A DNA stretch of 64,000 nt from Pristionchus mayeri (taxonomy: Eukaryota > Nematoda > Chromadorea > Rhabditida > Neodiplogasteridae), in contig BTRK01000003.1 of the NCBI GenBank assembly GCA_036245805.1, positions 28,096,685 to 28,160,684 on the forward strand. Direction: 5' to 3'. The notes beneath the pieces are model-generated. The model made no database searches and was not told the origin of the DNA. It saw only the letters and a list, made by a program, of their open reading frames with translations. The translations under genes were made by a program, and so were the position numbers. How positions within the stretch are numbered: position 1 is the stretch's first letter; every line of letters begins with the position of its first letter. Positions 57,601 to 64,000 of this stretch are shown here, piece by piece.

Positions 57601-60600
57601 GCAGCTTATCTTGAGAGGGCGAGTACCGGGAGGACGATCAGGAGGATGGCGGTGATGAGAAATCTTCTTCTCATCCCACGCCTTCTTCACCGCATCACTG
57701 CCCGAGTACTGGACGAGGTCAGCGATGAGCTTCTCGTCGGCAGCTGCTCCCTCCTTCAGGTTCTCCTTGTGTCCAATGACGACTGCCCTTGTTTCTTTAT
57801 CCTCGTACTCCGCCCTGTCAGAGATTACACGAGAGCACGACTCGTACACAACGCGTGCCACGTCGAGAGTGGGGGCAGGGGGAGGATTGGCGAGAGAGAG
57901 GGTCTGGAGAAGGGCGCGTACATCAGAGAGCATGGCCATGACAGCGTCTACTTTGCAAGAAAGCGCGTCCACGCTTTCCTGGGAGGCGACTCGCACCGAA
58001 TTGGGTTTGGCGGCAGCAGGGAGAGGGGCCTTGAGAGGGGTCCTGGTTCCCGACATCGCGCAGGGGAGAAAGCGTTGAAAAGTGTCCCACCTGGTCGAGT
58101 GGGATTAGACCACCTCCGTCGGCTTCCCACGTGCCGACTAGCGAAGACCAGGTAGATCAGCGACGGCGAGAAAGGGGAGGAAGTCGAGGCGAGAGGAGAG
58201 GGAAGGCAATTTCCCTAATCCGGGAGCGAGGGGGGAGACGACCGCTCGCGACGGAGACAAAGACTAGACAAAGACTAAATTCAATATAATCAATCAATAT
58301 ATTGATTGATTATATTGAATTTAGAAGGTATATTAATAGGTTAAGCTGCTTGAGGTTGTGCGGCTGATTTGTGATCATTTTTTATGTTGATTTGTGATGG
58401 CAAGTATTTGTATTTTTAAAAATACCGTTGGTATGTTTCAGACACCTGCCGCGAGCAGGAACAATTCGTCATCCTCAGCAGTGAACACTCCCAATGGAGA
58501 GAAGGAGAAGAGATGCGATTACAATGTGAGGGTCCTTTATTCTTACGAAAGATTGGTTGTACTATGTCGGCAATTGCACTCGCTCAGTGGAATCGTTACT
58601 TTCCTTTTATTTTGCAGCTCGTTCGTGTTTCTGGCTCTGAACGCCGTCTGGAGCAGTTCTTCCTCCCTGGTATGCATATACGGGACTTGCTCATTTCATT
58701 ATTTCGAAAAATGGATTCCTCTTGCTCCATATTTTAAACTTGATGTTTTTTCGGTCGTTTCTGCTTAAAAAAGGCAAGAAAAAGTAACGGAACTTTTTAT
58801 GCAATTACTTTCAATATTGTCACTTGAATCGGTCACATCGTCAATCTCTTTGCTCTACATTCCAGGTCATTCCTCAGCGCACGATGCAGTGACTACGGTA
58901 GAGGCACCTTCGTCACAGGAGACGTACACTGTCACGGAGGTATGGTCAAGATATGAGAATAGTATACGGAGAGCTCTTGTGAGGTTTTCAGGTCAGACTT
59001 TGTGTTTTGACAATAATAAAACACGTTTTAGAAAAAAAAAGGGTGTAGTTGCTATTATTTTTCATTGACATTATTTCTCCGTTTGAGTCGGGTACTCGCG
59101 AGTTCTCCCTCGACTCGATTAACTCCATTCGTCAGTCGATCATCGGGGAAACTTCAGCAGAAATGAGAGCGATCTTCAAGGGACACTATCTGGTGGGATG
59201 CGCATCTCCCGAGGTGAGCTGAGATTATTGATTTCGCGAAGAGTTTTGTCAACATCAATTCAAATTCATTTTTTCTTAATCCTCTTCCCTTCTCTCTGTC
59301 AGGTGGTTCTCCTGCAGCACGACACTACTCTGTGGGCGTGTCGACTGCAGCCAGTGGTCGAGGAGATGCTCTACCAGGTGGGACGAACGATTACCACCCT
59401 GGCCCATTAGCAACTGATCCTATGAAAATGAAGTAATGAGATAGCTTACTTAATTTGTAAAGCAACAAGATATAGTTTGTTTAATTTTGCTTGGTATTTT
59501 CTAATAATGACTTAAAAGAAAATTAAATCCTGTGGTAAACATATTGTTGATATTTTGCGTCGAACTATTATTGTGCTTCCTCAGATGGCCATCTTCTCTC
59601 TCGGTAACCTCGGTTCGTACCGTCTGGAGGAGTCTCTACCAGTGATCGAACTGCTGAGAGCAAGTGGATGCGACCAGGTTTGTAGACAGTCTGATATGCA
59701 GCAGAAACCTCTCTAATAGGATGACGAAAACCTCCGAGAAGCGGCACGATTCCTGGCCAGCAAATCTGTAAGCGATTTCTGATTTGTTGCTTTTCAATAT
59801 CTGCGTAATTGTCCTCTTTCAGTCGATGCTCAACGATTTCTTCTCGCTCACATTCGAGGAGATTCGAGAGGGAGAAGAAGAGGAGGGCCGAGTCTTCCTG
59901 ACCACGGTGAGCAGATGAGATTGAGGAAGCGAACCAACATTTTGGATCAAAATAGACTGAAATTTCATCATTTTAGCCTTCCCTTTGCAGCTTCCTTCCC
60001 TCATCCACGCTCACTCTCCCCAATTGGCTGCCCTTCCCGAGCTGCTGCTGTGTCTGCTGGCCGAGGTTCCTTGGAATTATTTTTTTAAAATTTGTTTTGA
60101 TACCAATGAAGCGATGATAATAAGTTCAGTGCTCGTTCATTCTACTTTCATCATATGACGCCGTACTTGTACGATTCGGACAATCGTTGGAACAGCGATT
60201 TTTCAAAAACTTTGTTTCTGGGGGTAGTTTTGCATGTTGATGACGATGGTGAACTTCATTTTGCATAATTGGCCTGAATTGGATCGTTCTGGAGCCCGCT
60301 AGATTGGGTATTTTTTATCCTCTTTATGAATAGCTGCGCTCAAAATGATTCTGAGTATACGAAAATTGTTTTCCAGGGGTTCTTTTTGACCCTCTTCACG
60401 ATGAGATTACTAATACCTTACTATCCAAACTTCTTGATATACTTCGGCACCGGATCTTAGGTTAAATCTAAAAAGTGCATTAAGCCGCTTTGCAGGGACG
60501 CAGATCACACTGCCTGATGGCCATAAATCAATTTTGGCGCGAATCGAAAATGGGCTTTTTGAGAAATCTTAGTTTAAATTTTCCGTGTGCTTTTGAACCC

Positions 60601-63457
60601 TCACAGTGTGCGCTTGCGAGAGAGAACATTACCACTCTTTCACAGGCTCACCCCGTTGTCCAAATGGAGCAATTGGTAGCGTATTAGTCTGCCGCCCTAT
60701 CTTTTGCAGGTTCGATCCCTTCCGGAGCCATTCTTTTTTGCTCGTTTTGTGCATATCTCAGAATGATCATACTGCTAAAAAACGATGAATGACAGACAAT
60801 TACGCTACCAATTGCGCCATTTGGTCAACGCGATGAGATTTCTCAAAAAGCCCATTTTTGATTCGCGCCAAAATTGTTTTATGGCCATCAGGCAGTGTGA
60901 TCTGCGTCCCTGAAAAGCGGCTTAATGCACTTTTTAGATGTAACCTAAGATCCGGTGCCGAAGTACATTAAGAAGTTTCGATAGGAATGTATTAGTAATC
61001 TCATCGTGAAGAGGGTGAAAAAGTACCCTTGGAAAACAATTTTCGTATACTCAGAATCATTTTGAGCGCAGCTATTCATAAAGAGAATAAAAAATACCCA
61101 AACTAGCGGGCTCCAGAACGATCCAATTCAGGCCAATTATGCAAAATGAAGTTCACCATCGTCATCAGCATGCAAAACTATCAGGTTGTTGCGAAAGTCT
61201 TGCTCCTTTTTGTCATTTGCATATTCCTGACTCTTCTCACTTTTGTTTTTATTTTAGGATCATGCTATTTTTCTTAGGTAACTAAGGTACCAATACCCTT
61301 CCTATCGCACATTACCTCAGACTCCTATAGTTTAGAAAGACACAACATGAAGTCAAATTCTGACACTGAGGTCATGCATATGACTTTTCCTTCGATCATA
61401 ACTCCCTAAGGAAATATGATACGATCATACAAGTGCCACGTGTACAGACATATAGGAGAATGTATCACAATAAAATACTTAAGCTCATTCAGAGCCAAAA
61501 ACTTTACTTCCGACTTGTGCATAATTTGGGTTCGACCATGAACAAGGTTGATCCAAAAATGGTTTCAGCCCCACATTTTTGATCACGTAGCCTTGGCCTT
61601 CCAAATTGCTCTGAATTATAATATTCATATAGTTATCTTTTAAAAATTTGAGAGTGGGACTGATTCAGGTTTGTTGAAAATTGCTATGCCGTCGTGAACG
61701 GTAGAATGAAAATTGTGATGCCGAAATCGTTACTTTTATCGAATTTTCATTTCTCATGCACATTGAATGATCGACCTTTCGTGCTCATTTGAATAAGCAA
61801 CCTCTCCCCTTTAATCACATTTAAGGATTCCTTTCGTAAATCATTAGTATTTATTTGGCGATTCAAAACAATCAGTCCCACAATTCGTATTTTTTATAGA
61901 GTTTCGGTCAATTTCAATATTCGAAAAATTCAAAATTACAGCACGATGAGAAATACTCATACAAAATAGTTATGGTTGTTTATTATATCTATGACAGTTG
62001 AATGAAGCGGACTGGTTTTGGAATCAATACCTTTGGTTCTCTAAGCAAGAAATCGCAATGAGTTCGCTGTATGGCATTGCTGAAATTCAAATTCCGAAAC
62101 GTCTTACTCTAGAAATGATGAACAAAGAGCTGACTTCAACACACTTTTAGGTAGAATACAGTATGTACTTTCGCATTAGCAACATACATTTATGGCATGA
62201 TCAATCGCGGTAATTTCGTACTACTTGGAAGAAATAAGAAATTTCGAATCACAATTTCAGAATTTTGGATGCTGACTTAAGGCGTAGATTTAAATCGTGA
62301 ATCAAATTTTTTGGTAGAATAACAAAGAAGCATCCCTTTATACTTGACTATAATATCAGTCATTGGGGTTTTCAATGAAGAGAAATTGATAAGATCAAAT
62401 GTACCGTCCAAAAGGAGCAAGACTTTCGCAACAACCTAATACCCCAGAAACAAAGTTTTTGAAAAATCGCTGTTCCAGAAGTCCCATGAATTGTCCGCTT
62501 CTTAGAAATACGGCGTCATATCATTGGGGATTCTAACGATACAAGTTAAACTTTGTGCACACCCAGATTTAATAAATATCGAACCATGAACACTTATTCT
62601 CCAAATGGAAATTGTAGCTATTCGTTCAGGCTTGCTCTCGGTAACTACCGTAGTGAGAGTCTTCAATCGTTACAATCTAATCAATCTCAGGTGGATTGGG
62701 AGGATGAGGGTCGTTGCATCGAGGGAGTCGCCAGATCAATCGCCGCCTTCTATGGAATACACTCGAGGTGTGGCCCAGAAGTGATTGGGATCGGGAGATT
62801 GCGACTACTATTGAGAGTCTAGATTTGATAATCTACGAATGATTTTCTTTAATATAATGGGACTGCGTTTACTATTCACCCCATTGGATTTTTTTGTGAA
62901 AAAGAGTGCACACACTACAAAGTGATGAGCTAAACGAGCAATCAAAAATATTTATCAAGCAAAAAAGTGTTGGACGACACAATGATCCTTCTCTTGAGAT
63001 GGTTGGTCAATGATCTCTACGAGCCCGATAGCAGTACGAAGTGGAAGAGTGTCGTCGAGAATCTCCTCATGCCCAAAGTCAGTTTGCGATCCTGTCTTCT
63101 ACAGAAGTAGAGACACTACTGTGAAATGTGCACTCTCAAGTCATTGTGTCCATGAAATTGTTACGGTGGTGTGAATTTTTCAGTTTCACCAATTGATATT
63201 TTGAAGAAATTATGACACACTAATGATCTATCATAGCAAATCTTGTTCTCGGTTATTGGCTTCATATTCTGGTTCTCTAAATAATAGATCAACGTTATGC
63301 TGAACTCGATGCTTCAAAATTGACCTTTATGCTGAATTATCGATTTTTTTCACAGGTGAAGGAACGTCTCTTGCCGCCTTCGAGGTGGACTGAGAGCGAG
63401 ATTCTGACGCCGCTGACGTCAGTCCACGATTTGTACAAGATCTTCGAAAGATGCTGA
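48621..63457 (+). CDS. mlh-1: DNA mismatch repair protein MLH1 (MutL homologue)
   Basis: GHKL ATPase that pairs with a PMS-type partner in post-replicative mismatch repair and meiosis. Twenty-five exons: 48621-48707, 48913-48999, 49056-49130, 49286-49351, 49428-49494, 49590-49666, 51096-51187, 52867-52978, 53040-53084, 53129-53191, 53441-53554, 53729-53821, 53977-54105, 58442-58525, 58618-58669, 58866-58939, 59088-59213, 59303-59377, 59585-59677, 59720-59767, 59823-59906, 59991-60065, 62691-62767, 62960-63077 and 63356-63457. Phases all agree and give about 704 aa. ATPase motifs: [26 protein letters not shown] and [11 protein letters not shown]. Transducer motif: [11 protein letters not shown]. 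The C-terminal domain has [31 protein letters not shown] then VDWEDE, and ends KIFERC like other MLH1 proteins. The starts of exons 11, 17 and 24 use weaker acceptors and are less certain. Introns carry a LINE, two mariner-like elements, fold-back elements and an antisense gene, yet the coding sequence looks intact. Confidence 0.96.
49869..50767. mobile_element. Mariner-like element, non-autonomous (899 bp)
   Basis: Terminal inverted repeats of about 28 bp, TCAGGTTGGTGCAAAAGTTT on the left and the complement of TTAGGTTGGTGCAAAAGTTT on the right. Both ends abut TA dinucleotides, the Tc1/mariner target duplication. The terminal sequence matches the classic mariner end type. At 899 bp it is shorter than a complete mariner and no transposase frame is open. 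It lies in mlh-1 intron 6. Confidence 0.88.
50768..51068. repeat. Small fold-back element (about 300 bp)
   Basis: The ends TATAAGGG...CATGAGGACCCTATT and AATAGGGTCCTCATG...CCCTTATA are inverted. A second inner inverted pair surrounds CAACTTGAG/CTCAAGTTG. It directly adjoins the right end of the mariner-like element in mlh-1 intron 6. A short motif (ACAAAACTAGTT) is repeated three times in the right half. Confidence 0.75.
51337..51849 (-). CDS. Unrecognised small gene nested antisense in an mlh-1 intron
   Basis: Two minus-strand exons, 51849-51751 (33 codons from ATG) and 51648-51337 (TAA stop), give 136 aa. The intron has a GTAAGC donor and a TTCTAG acceptor, in phase 0. The protein is basic and hydrophilic, with a Lys/Glu/Arg segment ([15 protein letters not shown]), then [27 protein letters not shown] and a C-terminal REIPLITID. 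There is no signal peptide or membrane helix. It sits wholly inside the intron between mlh-1 exons 7 and 8, on the opposite strand. I do not recognise a family. Codon-level structure and clean splice sites make a chance frame unlikely. Confidence 0.72.
51850..52866. other. Rest of the mlh-1 intron; upstream region of the nested gene
   Basis: AT-rich DNA with no further exon recognised. The promoter of the antisense nested gene is expected near its left end. Confidence 0.4.
54265..57162 (-). CDS. LINE ORF2: APE endonuclease and reverse transcriptase (965 aa)
   Basis: The endonuclease domain covers about residues 30-260: [33 protein letters not shown] and [10 protein letters not shown], the expected catalytic Asp/Asn/His contexts. 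The reverse transcriptase covers about residues 490-740: [54 protein letters not shown] and the catalytic YADDLKLF. The C-terminal segment has NLEYCSIIW and [13 protein letters not shown]. No RNase H domain is evident. Length and order are typical of CR1/jockey-type ORF2. There are no internal stops, so it could be functional. Confidence 0.95.
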   Translation of the reverse strand: MSPLPSLSSHSLVRSTHNRSILSTRHSRNSPVSVFYANARSIRCKSPQLSFLIASHEYRIICISETWLDNSDSDSLLVGGFPDFLPFRCDRVTSADYGRGGGVACLVHNSLNPILISTFSSPLVESCVVDIHLDYSPSLPYRKIRFFTIYRSPSAPNDSLIQLLLNLETHISVDFPCILIGDFNFPNVDWASLSSPNQNDLLDFVSDHHFNQFVSFPSRLNSYLDLLFCNENIICNVSPATALSDHLSVTFDLRIPRPPQNVCAPSRNYRLADWISINDCIHFHDWTHALSNRDTHQSYTYFVAFLNNVLDTFVPLSKPSPFSRYPRTLKIIYGKCKTLTRVAPNSRACAIMTQRFNSALNRFHCSLENRIVMSSNPKLFYNYCKEKLSTPKTTPSGIVDSDGSVLTSNDQKCVAFEKFFSSVFSPPQSSPLPLPSPSFIFDLPSISYVDVICALSKLAPKVNVTPDTIPSIVLSRCRLSVVSPLLTIFNKSLLTSQVPFQWRQALVKPIPKKSSNSITDFRPISLTPSVCKVFEKIIIGKITAFLDQNNLFDPHQSGFRNCRSTSTNLAETYAHYLRISKHGSPFDTIYIDFRKAFDSIDHRLLLHKLSELGISNHIVSWFHSYLSGRTQSVFIDTSFSPPSPVISGVPQGSCFGPLLFIIFINDICVKFTASIYYSVYADDLKLFAEAPLFSDDLQSALDIVSNWSSQWNLGVSETKCHIVHYGRHNPRKLFTINGVILNEPSNDPSKCIIKDLGVHFSPSLSFSSHISKIISKARTKSNLIFKSFRSNSIELYLKSYNTFILPNLEYCSIIWNPIHSVALTKELERVQRDFTRRMYVRCSLPPISYKHRLHELNLMTLERRRFIIDILFLHSIIHSRYSLDISSLLTRAPLTRPLRNAHPLRISLPFIPNNSCSTLVSRTMSIWNALPIEYVSSSHSVFSSYIRSQPPTFYPPSIIATRLDL
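57196..58056 (-). CDS. LINE ORF1 protein (286 aa)
   Basis: It precedes ORF2 on the same strand. The N-terminus is Ala/Pro-rich, followed by a heptad-like segment ([20 protein letters not shown]) suited to oligomerisation. A basic central region has [14 protein letters not shown] and the helical segment [20 protein letters not shown], followed by a Pro/Ser-rich tail. Such proteins bind element RNA. I see no CCHC knuckle. The 312-codon frame on the opposite strand is a shadow of this ORF. Confidence 0.8.
   Translation of the reverse strand: MSGTRTPLKAPLPAAAKPNSVRVASQESVDALSCKVDAVMAMLSDVRALLQTLSLANPPPAPTLDVARVVYESCSRVISDRAEYEDKETRAVVIGHKENLKEGAAADEKLIADLVQYSGSDAVKKAWDEKKISHHRHPPDRPPGTRPLKISCPDKTTRDALLSGIRGKPGRPSPFKDSLAFIRKDLTPTQLSLEKEARAEAMRRNLEARMIVCGVRDFTLINYRTPRPLPPRYGLSRTSKTSSADLPYPGHSGTPSSAPSAASIPSTPDPAAIAPSRTDHVTTRRG
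58275..58324. repeat. Perfect 50-bp palindrome at the LINE 5' junction
   Basis: Two 25-bp halves, starting CTAAATTCAATATAATC, are exact reverse complements with no spacer. It lies between the LINE leader and the restored mlh-1 intron. Confidence 0.95.
60654..60730 (+). other. tRNA-like sequence with Pol III box A and box B
   Basis: Box A-like TGGAGCAATTGG (60665-60676; 10 of 12 consensus positions) and a perfect box B GGTTCGATCCC (60709-60719) are spaced as in a tRNA, with TTTTTT downstream. The mirror arm holds an even better box A (complement of 60808-60819) but no box B. The anticodon arm does not fold well, so this is a tRNA pseudogene or SINE-like head, not a functional tRNA. Confidence 0.6.
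61181..62439. mobile_element. Mariner-like element inserted in the fold-back element (1259 bp)
   Basis: Inverted ends of about 28 bp (T[C/T]AGGTTGTTGCGAAAGTC...) are flanked by TA on both sides (61179-61180 and 62440-62441). The length equals a complete mariner, but no long transposase frame is open on either strand, so it is a decayed or non-autonomous copy. Its ends differ from those of the element at 49869, so it is a different family. Confidence 0.87.
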
Positions 63458-63809
63458 GTAACCTGGGGTTATTTATTCTTGGAAGTTGAATCATAATTGC
63501 TGTGTTGATGTTGCATTTCTGTTTCGTAGCATCTTTGATACTCACAAATTACTCCCGATCTCTCCTCTTTTTATTTATTGATCCACATTTCATGTTCGTA
63601 TTTATTAATCCCGAAGAAAAAATGGTGACTGTTGTCCGATGCATTGTAATCTCATTCCTTTAATTCATCTGTTCGATACAAAGCTCGTTTCTCCATTGGA
63701 CTTTATTCAGCACATCGAAGTTGCTTATTGAATACAATTTAAGAATATACGGTTTTAATAGTACACTAATTCACATGGATTACTTTGACGATATCTTCGA
63801 TGCCCTCTT
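63458..63809. other. Convergent 3' region between mlh-1 and the TBP gene
   Basis: The 352 bp hold both 3' UTRs. No clear AATAAA for mlh-1 was seen on the plus strand. Confidence 0.6.
63702..63707 (-). promoter_or_regulatory. AATAAA polyadenylation signal of the TBP gene
   Basis: TTTATT on the plus strand, which is AATAAA on the minus strand, about 100 bp past the TBP stop codon. Confidence 0.6.
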
Positions 63810-64000
63810 TCACTTCCTGAATCCCAATAGAATGGTGTACATGTCGTCAAATGCCTCGTCTATGTCCTGCCTCGACTTCGCCCCCGTGATCACCACCTGG
63901 AATATCGATCGATATCGTATCTGATGACTACCGTACTCCTCACCTTTCCGGTCGTGAAGATCATGAAGACAACTTTAGGTCGTGTCATTCTGTAGATGAG
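63810..64000 (-). CDS. tbp-1: TATA-box binding protein, C-terminal part (gene cut by window end)
   Basis: Core general transcription factor that binds the TATA box and nucleates Pol I, II and III initiation complexes. Two minus-strand exons are visible: 64000-63944 (19 codons, open to the right) and 63896-63810 (TGA stop), joined in phase 0 across a GTGAGG donor and TTCCAG acceptor. Together they read the end of the second saddle repeat: LIYRMTRPKVVFMIFTTGK then VVITGAKSRQDIDEAF and ILLGFRK. This matches the conserved TBP C-terminus closely, including the final GFRK. TBP-like factor is less likely because of the YRM, TGK and TGAK pattern. The N-terminal part lies outside the window. Confidence 0.92.

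Larger units (their letters stand above)
54117..58325 (-). mobile_element. CR1/jockey-type LINE retrotransposon with two open ORFs
   Basis: Minus-strand element in mlh-1 intron 13. A 5' leader precedes ORF1 (58056-57196) and ORF2 (57162-54265), separated by 33 bp. The 3' end is a GAAT-type microsatellite (ATTC on the plus strand, 54120-54150) instead of poly(A). The octamer AGGTATAT occurs at both edges (about 54109-54116 and 58326-58333) and is a plausible target-site duplication. Both ORFs are free of stops, so the copy is young. The APE endonuclease plus reverse transcriptase layout and the non-poly(A) tail fit the CR1/jockey group. The exact clade needs a phylogeny. Confidence 0.88.
60153..62521. 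repeat. Large fold-back element split by a mariner-like insertion
   Basis: The outer ends ATATGACGCCGTA and its complement are inverted. The long arms (60153 to about 60690, and about 60790 to 61180 plus 62440-62521) match across several hundred bases. The left arm carries about 80 bp absent from the right. The element occupies most of mlh-1 intron 22. Near its centre both arms contain tRNA-like sequence (see 60654). Removing 61181-62441 rejoins the right arm. Confidence 0.85.

Noticed and set aside
57217..58155. 312-codon open frame on the plus strand
   Set aside because: It is antisense to LINE ORF1 and GC-rich; an overlap shadow with no domain.
60654..60730. Functional tRNA gene
   Set aside because: Box A and box B are present but the anticodon stem and acceptor stem do not pair properly.

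Overview
The window is eukaryotic nuclear DNA. Short, phase-consistent exons are separated by introns with nematode-style 3' ends (TTTCAG, TTGCAG). It has a Pol III tRNA gene and many small inverted-repeat elements. The heptamers TACGGTA and TACTGTA recur throughout non-coding DNA. Protein content and intron style point to a nematode. I infer a relative of Caenorhabditis with longer introns, such as a diplogastrid, but the sequence alone does not fix the species.

Left part (1-16.8 kb): purine-rich low-complexity DNA, a 23-bp tandem array at the edge, and a minus-strand gene of at least ten exons (3767-11296). That gene encodes a Ser/Arg/Glu-rich, probably disordered protein I do not recognise. 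A further minus-strand exon lies below its stop.

Middle (16.8-38 kb): a large minus-strand rabphilin gene (rbf-1). The 3' half has about 30 compact exons covering the Rab-binding domain with its FYVE-like zinc finger, a disordered linker, and tandem C2A and C2B domains. Two or more 5' exons lie across very long introns at about 29.0 and 34.7 kb. More coding-like DNA continues to 35.6 kb. A small plus-strand reading frame at 36 kb is broken by an apparent 1-bp frameshift.

38-43 kb is a cluster of palindromic transposons: two inverted copies of a 720-bp element with perfect 8-bp target duplications (hAT-like), one of them inside a fold-back element, plus a second fold-back element between them.

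44.3-64 kb holds the housekeeping genes. A PRPP-synthetase-associated protein gene (plus) has an intronless tRNA-Tyr in intron 2. It is followed at about 440 bp by mlh-1 (plus, 25 exons, about 704 aa), the MutL homologue of DNA mismatch repair. The spacing of the poly(A) signal and the next splice acceptor fits an operon. mlh-1 introns are crowded: a mariner-like element, a small fold-back, a nested antisense two-exon gene, an apparently intact CR1/jockey-type LINE with two open ORFs, and a 2.4-kb fold-back with tRNA-like promoter boxes that is split by a second mariner-like element. The window ends in the last two exons of a convergent TATA-binding protein gene.

Exon limits were worked out by hand from splice signals, reading phase and family similarity. 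Each long model gives its exon coordinates so it can be checked.
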